A stretch of DNA of 58,235 nucleotides from Nitrospirota bacterium. Its GTDB lineage: Bacteria; Nitrospirota; Thermodesulfovibrionia; Thermodesulfovibrionales; JdFR-88. A program made the position numbers and the translations under genes. The stretch lies in assembly GCA_014874185.1 (NCBI GenBank), contig JACWAF010000030.1, positions 1 to 58,235 of the forward strand, given 5' to 3'. The notes beneath the pieces were generated by a model. It saw nothing but the letters and a program-made list of their open reading frames with translations. It did not search any database and was not told the DNA's origin. Below, piece after piece: positions 48,839-57,430 of the stretch. The first letter of the stretch is position 1. Each line of letters begins with the position of its first letter.

Positions 48839-51800
48839 CGCTGTCCTCCTTCTTGCGCATGGGCGGAGCCGTCCTTTTCTTGAAGAACTCGTAATACAGA
48901 AGCGGCACCGCGATAAGGGTCAGCCCCGTTGCCGCAACCGCCCCGAACATTAATGAGATCGCAAGCCCCTGGAATATGGGGTCGAAGAGTATCACGCTGG
49001 AACCCACCACAACGGCCGCCGCGGTGAGCGCTATCGGGCGGAACCTCACCGCCCCCGCCTCTATCAGGGCCGCCTTGAGGTCGCCCCCTTTATGCCAGTG
49101 GGCCTGCACGAAATCAACCAGCAAAATGGAGTTCCTCACGATGATCCCGGCAAGCGCGATGAAGCCTATCATGCTTGTCGCCGTGAAGAACGCCCCGAAG
49201 AGAAAATGGCCCGGCAGTATGCCAATCAGGGTGAGCGGTATCGGGGCCATTATGACCAGAGGCACCGCGAAGCTGCCGAACCATGCCACGACCAATATAT
49301 AGATGAGCACCAGCACTGCGGCGAATGCGATGCCAAGGTCCCGGAAGACCTCGTAGGTTATCTGCCATTCGCCGTCCCATTTTATCGAGTAATGGTCGGT
49401 AAGGGAGGGCTGCCTGGTGTAGTACTGCCTTATCGGGTGCCCATCCGGCCTTATCTCGTTCGCTATCCTGTCCTTCATCTTCAAAATGGCGTAGACCGGG
49501 CTCTCCTCCTTGCCGGCCACGTCGCCTATCACGTAGACCACCCTTTTGAGGTTCTTGTGATAGATGGTCTGGTCTATCGTGTTCTCCTTCACGTTCACAA
49601 GCTCGCGCAGGGGGACGAGTGTGCCGCTGTTGGACGGCACATAGAGCGAGAGAAGGTCATTCACTCCCGTCCTGTCCTTCTCCGGCATGCGGAGTTCTAT
49701 CTCCACGGGCTCCTTCTCGTTCTTTAAATGCACCAGCCCGGCTGGCATCCCGCCCAGCGCGGCGCGCATGCTTGCCGCAATGGCCTCCGTGCTCACGCCG
49801 TTAAGGGCCGCCTTGTCCTTCTCCACATCAAAGGTGAACTTCTTCTGCGGGGCCTCCACGTACCAGTCCGTATCGACAACGCCGGGGGTGGTCTCGTAGA
49901 TATGCTTTATCTTTCTGGCGATCGCAATCTGCCCATTGAGGTCCGGCCCGTAGACCTCCGTTACCAGCGTGCTCAACACGGGCGGCCCCGGCGGGATCTC
50001 GGCAATTTTAACGCGCCCGCCATGGGCTTTGGCAATCGCGGCGAGATAGGGCCTGATGCGCTTTGCAATGTCGTGGCTCTGGGCGCTCCGCAGGTCCTTG
50101 CCCACGAAGTTCACCTGTATGTCGGCCTTGTTGGGCCCCCTTCTGAGGTAATAGTGCCTTACAAGCCCGTTGAAGTTATAAGGGGCCGACGTGCCGGAGT
50201 ATATCTCGAAGTCCGTAACCTCGGGGACGGTCCTCAGGTACTCGCCCATGGCGTATGCCGTGCGGGTGGTGTCTTCCAGGGTGCTGCCTTCCGGCATGTC
50301 TATGACCACCTGCAGCTCGCTTTTATTATCGAAGGGCAGCATCTTCATCGTGACCAGCTTGAACGGGACCATCAAAAGCACAAGCAACAGGAGCCCGGCC
50401 ACCCCAAACAACACGAACAGCCTCTTCTTCCTGTTTTCAAGCAGCGGGCCCAGGACCCTCCTGTAAACCCTGTGCAGGACGCGCGATTCCTTCTCCTCGC
50501 CCTCGGGCTTTACGTTCTTCAGGACCTTGTAGCTCATCCACGGGCTTACCACGAAGGCGATAATCAAGGAGAATATCATCGCCGCCGACGCGCCCACTGG
50601 GATGGGCCGCATGTACGGGCCCATCAGCCCTCGTACGAAGGCCATCGGCAGCAGGGCCGCTATCACCGTGAAGGTGGCTAGTATTGTTGGGTTGCCCACC
50701 TCGTCCACGGCCCTCGCCACATGCCGGGGGCTTGCCCCGAACATCTTGAAATGCCGATGGATGTTCTCTACCACCACGATGGCGTCGTCCACCAGGATGC
50801 CTATCGAGAAGATGAGCGCAAACAGGGTCACGCGGTTAAGCGTGTAGCCGTAGAGATAATTTATAAGCAGCGTCAGGGCCAGCGTGACCGGCACGGCCAC
50901 CGCCACCACCGCCGACTCCCTCTTGCCCAGCGCCAAAGCTATGAGGATGATCACCGAGATGGTCGCGATGAGCATGTGTTCCAGCAGCTCGTTCGATTTC
51001 TCCTTCGCCGTCTTGCCGTAATCCCGCGTAACGGTGACATGCGCGTCCGTGGGGATGAGCTGCCCTTTTAATTCGCCCACCTTCTTAAGGAGCCTCTCGT
51101 TGAGGAGGGCCGCGTTGGTGCCCTTCTTCTTCGCCACGCTTATCGTGACCGCGTTTTTCAGGGTCAGCGGCGCGCCCCTGTACGATGGGTCCTTCTCATG
51201 AAACGATGGCCCAAGCCCCATGAAGACATAATCGCTGGGCTCGTCCGGCCCGTCCACGACGCTGGCAACGTTCTTTAAATAAACCGGTTTCCCGTTGTAT
51301 ACGCCAACCACGATATCGCCCACGTCCTGGGCGCTCTCAAGAAAACCGCCGGCCTGCACCATGAAGGACTGGTTGTCCCTGGGGAAGCTCCCGGCGGACG
51401 TCAGTATATTTGCCTTCCGGAGCGCCTGCGGGATGGCCAGTATGGGCAGGTTATATGCGTTGAGGCTGGCCGGGATGAGCTGTACGCGCACCTTCCTCTG
51501 CACGCCCCCGATGACATGCGTTTCGGATACGTCATCGTCTTCTTTGAGCTGGTCCGCAACCTCCTGGGCTATGCGCCTGAGTTCATAGCCCGAGTACCTG
51601 TCCGACCAGAGCGTGAGCGCGAGCACCGGGACATCATCTATGGAACGGGGTTTGACCAAAGGCTGCGAGACCCCCGGCGGGATCAGGTTGTAATTGCTCA
51701 TCAGCTTGTTGTAGACCTTGACGATGCTCTTTTCCATGTCCTCGCCCACCTTGAACCGCACTATGACGAGGCTCTGACCGGTGTTGGTTATCGAGTAGAC

Positions 51801-52058
51801 GTACTTCACACCGGGTATCTCCCAGAGGAACTTCTCCATCGGCTTCGTGACGCGCGCCTCCACCTCGGCCGCGCTCGCCCCCGGATAACTGGCCATCACG
51901 TCTATCATCGGGACTTTTATCTGGGGGTCTTCCTCGCGCGGCGTGGCGATAATCGCATAGGCCCCAAGGAACAGTGACGCGAGCACCAGAAGCGGGGTCA
52001 GTTTCGATTGCAGAAAGGCCCTTGCTATGCGCCCCGAAATCCCAAGCTTCTCTTTCAC
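48825..52058 (-). CDS. RND efflux permease (HAE-1-like)
   Basis: 1077 residues, inner-membrane proton-driven pump. Twelve transmembrane segments in the usual 1+5+1+5 layout with two large periplasmic loops. The N-terminal TM1 region TPLLVLASLFLGAYAIIATP and the proton-relay pair Asp424-Asp425 in SIGILVDDAIVVVENIHRH are diagnostic of the hydrophobe/drug (HAE-1) class; heavy-metal permeases have a different pattern at TM4. The second half carries YILVVAWFGSFAVPLVIMAP and GIIVRNSILLVDF. Substrates cannot be predicted, and an ArsR-family regulator with a CxC motif suggests an inducer such as arsenite, antimonite or another thiophilic agent. ATG follows the adaptor stop directly. Confidence 0.93.
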   Translation of the reverse strand: MKEKLGISGRIARAFLQSKLTPLLVLASLFLGAYAIIATPREEDPQIKVPMIDVMASYPGASAAEVEARVTKPMEKFLWEIPGVKYVYSITNTGQSLVIVRFKVGEDMEKSIVKVYNKLMSNYNLIPPGVSQPLVKPRSIDDVPVLALTLWSDRYSGYELRRIAQEVADQLKEDDDVSETHVIGGVQRKVRVQLIPASLNAYNLPILAIPQALRKANILTSAGSFPRDNQSFMVQAGGFLESAQDVGDIVVGVYNGKPVYLKNVASVVDGPDEPSDYVFMGLGPSFHEKDPSYRGAPLTLKNAVTISVAKKKGTNAALLNERLLKKVGELKGQLIPTDAHVTVTRDYGKTAKEKSNELLEHMLIATISVIILIALALGKRESAVVAVAVPVTLALTLLINYLYGYTLNRVTLFALIFSIGILVDDAIVVVENIHRHFKMFGASPRHVARAVDEVGNPTILATFTVIAALLPMAFVRGLMGPYMRPIPVGASAAMIFSLIIAFVVSPWMSYKVLKNVKPEGEEKESRVLHRVYRRVLGPLLENRKKRLFVLFGVAGLLLLVLLMVPFKLVTMKMLPFDNKSELQVVIDMPEGSTLEDTTRTAYAMGEYLRTVPEVTDFEIYSGTSAPYNFNGLVRHYYLRRGPNKADIQVNFVGKDLRSAQSHDIAKRIRPYLAAIAKAHGGRVKIAEIPPGPPVLSTLVTEVYGPDLNGQIAIARKIKHIYETTPGVVDTDWYVEAPQKKFTFDVEKDKAALNGVSTEAIAASMRAALGGMPAGLVHLKNEKEPVEIELRMPEKDRTGVNDLLSLYVPSNSGTLVPLRELVNVKENTIDQTIYHKNLKRVVYVIGDVAGKEESPVYAILKMKDRIANEIRPDGHPIRQYYTRQPSLTDHYSIKWDGEWQITYEVFRDLGIAFAAVLVLIYILVVAWFGSFAVPLVIMAPIPLTLIGILPGHFLFGAFFTATSMIGFIALAGIIVRNSILLVDFVQAHWHKGGDLKAALIEAGAVRFRPIALTAAAVVVGSSVILFDPIFQGLAISLMFGAVAATGLTLIAVPLLYYEFFKKRTAPPMRKKEDSDVHA

Positions 52059-53189
52059 TTACTTCGGCCCCACGTCTGTCCGGGCCTCTTTTACAACCGC
52101 GCCCTCTTTGGCCTTGTCAAGCCCGCCCGTTATGATGCGCTCCCCGGCGTTGAGGCCGGACGCTATCTCCACTTCATCGCCAACCGTTTTGCCCGTGCGC
52201 ACGACGCGGAGCTGTATCACGCCGTCCGGCCCGACAACGTAGACGAACTGCAGCTGTCCCCGGTCCAACACCGCGCCGGAGGGCACCATTATCGCGTCTC
52301 TCTCGCCCTGCGGCACGTAGACCTTCACGAACTGTCCGCTTGTGAGCGTGGGCGGCACGTCAAGCTTTATATCGAATGACCTCGCCATCGGGTCTATCGA
52401 GGGGACCACCTCCGCCACCGGGGCCTTTGCCTTGTAGCCGGTGGATGGCACCTCTATACTCAACTCCATTCCGGGCCTCACCTTGCCCCAGAACTTCTCG
52501 TCCAATGAAGTCTCCACCTGGTACCTGGGGACCTCGACCGAGAGGATGGGCATTCCGGGCAGGGCCATCGTGCCGGGGTCCGCCTTTTTATCGACCACGA
52601 TCCCGGTGACGGGCGAACGCAGTACGGCATAGCCGCTGTAAACCTCGGCCTCCCTCTCCCCTGCCCTCATCCTGGCAAGCGCCGCGCTGGCCTGCGCCAG
52701 GTCAAGCTCCGCCACGGCCTTTTTTGTTGTCATCTCGTCGAATTCCTGCCTGGTTATCGCCTTTTCGTCATAAAGGGATTTCATCCTCCTGTAAGTCGTG
52801 TCCGTAAGGGCCTTATGCTCCTGGGCCATCTCCACGGCCTTTATCGCCTCCTCAACACCCTGCCTGGCCTGGGCCGCCTTGTCAGCGGTCTCCGGGCTGG
52901 CGATGGTGGCCAGTATCTGGCCCTTTCTGACCCTGTCGCCCCTCTGCACCCGGACGGAACTTATCGTGCCCATGAGCCTGGACGAGATCACGGAGAGGTT
53001 TCTGGAGACCACAGTGCCCGCGGCCTCGTACTCGTCCGTTATCCTGGAGGGGCTTACCACCCCCGTCACTACCCCCTCCACAACGGGCCTTTTGACGCCG
53101 GCCGTTCCGGGCTTTATCTTCTGGCCGCAGCCCCAAAGGAGCGCGGCCCCCGCTATAAAGAGAACCGGAATGAAAAACCGCTTCTTCAT
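52059..53189 (-). CDS. RND periplasmic adaptor (membrane fusion) protein
   Basis: 376 residues. Signal-lipoprotein start MKKRFFIPVLFIAGAALLWG with Cys21 after it, a lipobox-like site, so probably anchored to the inner membrane. Beta-barrel/lipoyl region with ISSRLMGTISSVRVQRGDRV and RSPVTGIVVDKKADPGTMAL on either side of an alpha-hairpin (coiled coil, about 95-160, DKAAQARQGVEEAIKAV). C-terminal membrane-proximal domain includes IMVPSGAVLDRGQLQFVYVV. The start overlaps the outer-membrane factor stop by four bases, and its stop abuts the permease start. Confidence 0.93.
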   Translation of the reverse strand: MKKRFFIPVLFIAGAALLWGCGQKIKPGTAGVKRPVVEGVVTGVVSPSRITDEYEAAGTVVSRNLSVISSRLMGTISSVRVQRGDRVRKGQILATIASPETADKAAQARQGVEEAIKAVEMAQEHKALTDTTYRRMKSLYDEKAITRQEFDEMTTKKAVAELDLAQASAALARMRAGEREAEVYSGYAVLRSPVTGIVVDKKADPGTMALPGMPILSVEVPRYQVETSLDEKFWGKVRPGMELSIEVPSTGYKAKAPVAEVVPSIDPMARSFDIKLDVPPTLTSGQFVKVYVPQGERDAIMVPSGAVLDRGQLQFVYVVGPDGVIQLRVVRTGKTVGDEVEIASGLNAGERIITGGLDKAKEGAVVKEARTDVGPK

Positions 53190-54556
53190 CTTTCCGCTCC
53201 TTTGGTCTCAGCTATATTCATGAATTCATTTATCCTTCCGCTTTCGAAGCCCAGGTTGAAGTAGCTCATCAGCAGCCCGTTGCCGGCGGCCGCCGCCCTG
53301 GTCCTGGCCCCCTCCAGCATCATCTCCGAGTCAAGGAGGTCCACCATAGGGGCAAGCGAGTTCTCATATCTCTTCTGCACCAGCCTGGTGCCCTCCTCGG
53401 CGCTCTTCAGTTCGGCATTGGCAAGCTCCAGGTTCTTCTGGGCCTCCTCAACGGTTTTATATGATTCAAAGACCCTGAACATGACCTCTTTTTTGAAGCC
53501 CTCCATGCCTTCCCTGGCCTCCTCGGATTTGGCCTTCGCCTGGTTCACCTCGTGCTCGCGCTTCATGCCGTCGAAGAGGTCCCACCTGAGAAATGCGGTG
53601 GCCATGTAGCTATTGCCCTCGCCTCCAAGCGGGTTTGAATGGTCGTTCCACTGGTACTGGCCGCCAAGGCCCGCCTCCGGATAATAAGACGATTTGGCAA
53701 GCCCGATTGCGTTTCTGCTGTTTTCATATCTTTCCTCTATCGCCTTCAGGTCCGGCCTGGAGAGGGCGCTCCGGTAATAGGAGTTCACGTCCTGCAGCAC
53801 GAAATTGTCCTTGACGGGTCTCGCGCCCATGCTCTTGTCGAGGCCCATCTGAAGGCCAAGGGCCCGCTTTGCAACCTCATAGCCCTTCTCGGCCTGGGCC
53901 AGTTTCCGCTGGGCCTCTTTCAGTGCGGCGTCGGCCCGGAGGACGTCCGAATAAAGCCCCATCCCGGCGTTGTACCGGAGGGTGGCCAGCCTCTGGTGCT
54001 CCTGCGCGTCGGCTATATTTTGATTGGCGGCCTTTACGTACTCACCCCAGGTAAGCACGCCCAGGTAGGCGCTGATAGTGTCCCTCGTGACCTTCTCCTT
54101 CAATCTCTCGAAGTCCTGCCGGCTTGCCTTCACCTCGCCCTTTGAGAGCCTTACGCCCTCAAGCGCCTTTTTTGAAAATATGATCTGCCGCATCTTTATC
54201 GAGTTCTGGAAATCATTTACCGCCTCAGGGTTATTGAGCGAGTTTATGTTGAAGTCGCTCTGTTTGAACCTGCCCTCGTTGAGCTTTGCCATGAACGCGT
54301 AAGTGGGGTTGTCCGTGCGCATGAACCGGCCCTCGTAGGTCAGCGAGGGAAACAGATAGCTCCTGGAGATGCCAGTCTGCTCTTCAACGGCCTTCAGTGA
54401 CCATGTTTTTGACCTTATCTCGGGGTTGTCCCGAAGGGCGGCCGAGACGGCCTCTTTCAATCCTATCGCGTTCGGGACGGCGGCCTCCTGCGCCCCTGAA
54501 AGGACCGGAGCAAATATGAATGACGAAAGCAGCGCCGCCAATATGAAAGGCCTCAA
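53186..54556 (-). CDS. TolC-family outer-membrane efflux protein
   Basis: 456 residues. TTG start at 54556 with AAGGAGG five bases upstream; the TTG overlaps the ArsR stop (TTGA). Signal peptide RPFILAALLSSFIFAPVLSG, then two repeats of the OEP domain: the first around ALRDNPEIRSKTWSLKAVEE, the second around ALSRPDLKAIEERYENSRNA. Long helices such as YVKAANQNIADAQEHQRLA form the periplasmic tunnel, and short strands the barrel. It completes the tripartite pump with the adaptor and permease. A longer frame exists upstream (to 54637) but it lies inside arsR. Confidence 0.92.
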   Translation of the reverse strand: MRPFILAALLSSFIFAPVLSGAQEAAVPNAIGLKEAVSAALRDNPEIRSKTWSLKAVEEQTGISRSYLFPSLTYEGRFMRTDNPTYAFMAKLNEGRFKQSDFNINSLNNPEAVNDFQNSIKMRQIIFSKKALEGVRLSKGEVKASRQDFERLKEKVTRDTISAYLGVLTWGEYVKAANQNIADAQEHQRLATLRYNAGMGLYSDVLRADAALKEAQRKLAQAEKGYEVAKRALGLQMGLDKSMGARPVKDNFVLQDVNSYYRSALSRPDLKAIEERYENSRNAIGLAKSSYYPEAGLGGQYQWNDHSNPLGGEGNSYMATAFLRWDLFDGMKREHEVNQAKAKSEEAREGMEGFKKEVMFRVFESYKTVEEAQKNLELANAELKSAEEGTRLVQKRYENSLAPMVDLLDSEMMLEGARTRAAAAGNGLLMSYFNLGFESGRINEFMNIAETKGAER

Positions 54557-54948
54557 CTCGTCCTCCTTCTTTTTTTCATGAATTCCTTGAAGGACTTCAT
54601 GTCGCACCGGCCGGTCATCTTCTGAAACTCCTTGCATTCGACAAGCACCTGGGCGTCCCTGGCGGCCTCAGGGTCGTCCTTCAGCGACCCGGCGAGCCCC
54701 AGGAGGAGGTTGCGGGCAAAAAGGCCGCAGTCCCGTTTCAGGCAGTAGAACATCAGCTTCCCCTCCCGCCTGGAATCCAGGAGCCCGGCCGACTTCAGGA
54801 TCGTCAGGTTGCGGGACACAAGGGGCTGGGAGATGCCCAGCACGGCCATCAGCTGACAGACGCAGAGTTCCTTTTTCCTCAGGAGCAGGACCGCCCTCAG
54901 CCTCTGCCTGTCCGAGAGGGCCTTGAATACCTTCAGTTCGCGGTTCAT
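54553..54948 (-). CDS. ArsR/SmtB-family regulator with CxC sensor motif
   Basis: 131 residues. Winged-helix repressor that leaves DNA on binding a metal or metalloid. Residues 5-25 form helix alpha1-2 (VFKALSDRQRLRAVLLLRKK). ELCVCQLM (Cys29, Cys31) is the alpha3 motif that binds As(III)/Sb(III) in the ArsR type; the third Cys of the plasmid ArsR is replaced by Met. The recognition helix is GISQPLVSRNLTILKSAGLL, followed by the wing EGKLMFYCL. Additional Cys69, 74, 105 and 115 could form other thiol sites. ATG 54948 lacks a ribosome site and lies about at the predicted transcription start. First gene of the RND operon, so autoregulation is likely. Confidence 0.9.
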   Translation of the reverse strand: MNRELKVFKALSDRQRLRAVLLLRKKELCVCQLMAVLGISQPLVSRNLTILKSAGLLDSRREGKLMFYCLKRDCGLFARNLLLGLAGSLKDDPEAARDAQVLVECKEFQKMTGRCDMKSFKEFMKKRRRTS

Positions 54949-54984
54949 ATCAACATATAAACATAAGTTGATTCGTATTGTCAA
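54949..54984 (-). promoter_or_regulatory. arsR operon promoter with overlapping dyad
   Basis: Perfect TTGACA (54984-54979), 17-bp spacer, TTTATA (54961-54956). The dyad TCAACATAT-aaac-ATAAGTTGA (about 54950-54973) overlaps the -10 and the spacer, as expected for an ArsR-family operator. Transcription should begin at about 54949, next to the ATG. Confidence 0.7.
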
Positions 54985-55047
54985 TTAATTTCGAAACTGC
55001 TCAGACACGACTGCGCGGAAAAGAAAATTCAAATGCCGTTCTGGTGG

Positions 55048-56175
55048 TCAGGGGACGGGGGGCTTTGTGGCGAGGAGTTCGTCCAGTTCCGCCGGCTCCG
55101 CCCCCATCGAGCGCGCGAGGAACGGGTGCACGACCTTGCCCCTGTACACGTTGAGGGCGCTCCGCAGGGCGGGGCTCCTGGCCACCGCTCCTTCCACCCC
55201 GAGCGCGGCTACCTCTTTGATATAAGGAAGGGTGGCATTGGCAAGGGCGACCGTGCCGGTGCGCGGATAGGCCCCCGGCATGTTGGCCACGGTGTAATGG
55301 ATTATGCCCTCCGTCTCATAGACCGGGTCTTCGTGGGTTGTTGGACGGCTGGTCTCCACGCATCCGCCCTGGTCCACCGAGACGTCCACGATGACGGAGC
55401 CTTTCCTCATCGTCTTCAGCATCTGCCTTGTCACCAAGACCGGCGTCTTTCCGCCCGGAACGAGGACGGCGCAGATGAGGACGTCGGCCTCCCGGATCTC
55501 CCTCTTCAATATCTCTTCTTCGAGGGGCATTGTCTTCACCTTTCCCATGAAGAGCTCGTCTATCTTCCTGAGCCTGTCCATCGTCTTGTTCATCACGACG
55601 GTGTCCATGCCTATTGAATAGGCAATCCTGGCCGCATTGGTGCCGACCACGCCGGCCCCGATTATCAGGCACTTTGCCGGGGGCACGCCGATGAGGCCGC
55701 ATGGAAAGACGCCGCTTCCGCCATGGGGCCTTTGCAGGTAATAGGCCGCCATGACCGGGGCCATTTTGCCCGCGATCTCGCTCATGGGGGCAAGAAGGGG
55801 CAGACCGCCTTCCGCTTCCAGCGTCTCATAGGCCAGAGCGGATATCTTTTTCTCAAGTAGCACGCCGATAAGCCCCGGATTGGGAGCAAGGTGCAGAAAG
55901 GCAAAGAGGGCCTGCCGCGGCCTGAAAAGACCGTACTCCCCGGACAGGGGCTCTTTCACTTTTATTATCAGATCGGCATGGCTGAAGATGTATTCCTTAT
56001 CTTTTATTTTCACTCCGGCCTGCCTGTATTCCTCATCGGAAAAGCCGCTTCCAAGACCGGCGCCCTCTTCCAGGAGGACCTCATTGCCCTCCGAAACAAG
56101 CTCCATGGCTCCCGCCGGGATCAACGCTACGCGATATTCCTCTTTTTTTATCTCTTTAGGAACACCCAGGATCAT
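55048..56175 (-). CDS. ald: Alanine dehydrogenase
   Basis: NAD-dependent interconversion of L-alanine and pyruvate plus ammonia. 375 residues. Lys74 (IIKVKEP) and His95 (FAFLHLA) are the pyruvate-binding residues, the former two near GAGLGSGFSDEEY. NAD-binding loop is KCLIIGAGVVGTNAARIAYS, and Asp in IVDVSVDQGGCVETS and THEDPVY lies at the active site. GPPCGL-type FPCGLIGVPP is the linker. Both domains are complete. It may assimilate ammonia or recycle pyruvate. Convergent/divergent context: the arsR promoter lies 64 bp beyond its 3' end; upstream are the PilZ gene and a short gap. Confidence 0.94.
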   Translation of the reverse strand: MILGVPKEIKKEEYRVALIPAGAMELVSEGNEVLLEEGAGLGSGFSDEEYRQAGVKIKDKEYIFSHADLIIKVKEPLSGEYGLFRPRQALFAFLHLAPNPGLIGVLLEKKISALAYETLEAEGGLPLLAPMSEIAGKMAPVMAAYYLQRPHGGSGVFPCGLIGVPPAKCLIIGAGVVGTNAARIAYSIGMDTVVMNKTMDRLRKIDELFMGKVKTMPLEEEILKREIREADVLICAVLVPGGKTPVLVTRQMLKTMRKGSVIVDVSVDQGGCVETSRPTTHEDPVYETEGIIHYTVANMPGAYPRTGTVALANATLPYIKEVAALGVEGAVARSPALRSALNVYRGKVVHPFLARSMGAEPAELDELLATKPPVP

Positions 56176-56338
56176 TGGCCGCCCCCCAAAAAGGCCTTAT
56201 TTTTATTTGAAATTTATTCCCTTTCACCCCGCTTGTCAAGAAGGAAAGTTGTCATTGACAAGGGGGCGGCGTTTTTATAAATTGTAAGTACGGGCTCACC
56301 TATCCTAATCCAAAAAACTCGGCGTTGGGGGCATTCTT

Positions 56339-56626
56339 ATGCCGGAAGAAAGAAGAAGGCAGAGACGGGACCTGATTACCGTTCCCATAAATTACAGCTA
56401 TACCTATATTACCGATCAGGACAACATAAAAAGCGTCTCCACAAGCGGCATAACCCTGAACGTAAGCGACTCCGGCATGTGCTTTTATACGAATGTCCCT
56501 TTGCAGGAAGGCAAAGAGATAAACATATTCAGCAAGGCCATCTGGGAGAACCCGAAAAAGGGCATGGTCAAGTGGTGCAGGAAGATAACCGAAGAACTCT
56601 ACAGGGTGGGCGTGACGGTCACGTGA
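56339..56626 (+). CDS. PilZ-domain protein, stand-alone
   Basis: 95 residues, a single PilZ domain (c-di-GMP binding). The RxxxR part is RRRQRRDLITVPINYSY, and the second motif (D/NxSxxG) is NVSDSGMCFYTN. The following strands include EGKEINIFSKAIWENPKKGM and ELYRVGVTVT. Both c-di-GMP motifs are present, so the protein probably binds the ligand and works as an effector on motility or polysaccharide. GGGGG lies seven bases before the ATG. Single gene between ald and hsp20. Confidence 0.85.
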   Translation: MPEERRRQRRDLITVPINYSYTYITDQDNIKSVSTSGITLNVSDSGMCFYTNVPLQEGKEINIFSKAIWENPKKGMVKWCRKITEELYRVGVTVT

Positions 56627-56645
56627 TGAGGGATGCCACCGGGGG

Positions 56646-57158
56646 TTATTCGATCTCGATCTTCTGTTTCTTCCTTTTTGCCTCTTCCGACTTGGGGATC
56701 CTTATCTCCAGGACCCCGTCCTTGAAGACGGCCTTTGATTTGTCCGCCTCAAGGTCAGGCGGAAGCGTGAACGAGCGGATGAAATGCCCTTCTGACCTCT
56801 CCATCCGGTAATAATTCTGCTTTTCGACCTTCTCTTCTTTCGTCTTCTCGCCCGTTATGGTCATGGTGTGGTCGGTAATGTTCACCTCAACGTCTTTTTT
56901 GGTCATTCCGGGCAGTTCGGCCTTCATCACCACCTCGTCGCCCTCTTCATAGACGTCAACGGCGGGCGCGGCGAATTCCTCGGTCATCAGCGGCCATGCC
57001 CTCCCGCCCATCATCTCCTCCATCATCCTCTCCATCTGCCTGACGGGCGCGAAGAAGCTCTCGATTCCGCGGAAAGGGGCAAGTTCCGAGATATGGTGGT
57101 GCGGAACGATCTCTCCGCCCTCATGCGGCTTGTGCTCGCCGGGTCTCTCTTTCGCCAT
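56646..57158 (-). CDS. Small heat shock protein, Hsp20/alpha-crystallin family
   Basis: ATP-independent chaperone holding unfolded proteins. 170 residues. N-terminal arm of about 60 residues with HEGGEIVPHHH and IESFFAPVRQMERMMEEMMG; alpha-crystallin domain from about 65 to 165 with APAVDVYEEGDEVVMKAELP, the conserved VNITDHTMTITGEKT strand, and FKDGVLEIRIPK (the GVL motif), then KKQKIEIE. GGAGGTCC precedes the ATG at 57158. No CIRCE element or sigma-32 promoter was found upstream by eye. Its 3' end faces the PilZ gene. Confidence 0.94.
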   Translation of the reverse strand: MAKERPGEHKPHEGGEIVPHHHISELAPFRGIESFFAPVRQMERMMEEMMGGRAWPLMTEEFAAPAVDVYEEGDEVVMKAELPGMTKKDVEVNITDHTMTITGEKTKEEKVEKQNYYRMERSEGHFIRSFTLPPDLEADKSKAVFKDGVLEIRIPKSEEAKRKKQKIEIE

Positions 57159-57295
57159 AGGACCTCCTCAATTGATAAAGGCATCCCTCACTTATCGGAT
57201 TATCACACGGGTCGCGGTCTGTCAAGCGGGACGTGGGTGCGGCTGAAAGAAAGCTTAATGAACTGTCCTGCGGCAGACCGCAGGGTATTCAAGAC

Positions 57296-57345
57296 ACTTT
57301 CCCCTCCCTCGACGGGAGGGGCTTCGGGGAGGGTGAATGGGGAGG
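57296..57345. repeat. CCCCTCCC/GGGAGGGG repeat upstream of hsp20 and guaB
   Basis: CCCCTCCC-TCGAC-GGGAGGGG hairpin followed by CTTCGGGGAGGGTGAATGGGG, related to the GC-rich repeats at 29297 and 37003. It lies between hsp20 and guaB; the gap 57159-57430 has no gene. Confidence 0.7.
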
Positions 57346-57430
57346 GAACCAACGGATACCTTTTGGCCTGACCACGGAGAATTACAAGTTGGGACGCGAA
57401 GATGTCAGGATTCTACGGGAAGTGAAACCT

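Noticed and set aside
48825-52058. Heavy-metal (CusA-type) assignment for the RND permease
   Set aside because: The TM4 motif has Asp-Asp as in HAE-1 pumps, and methionine-rich metal motifs are not evident.
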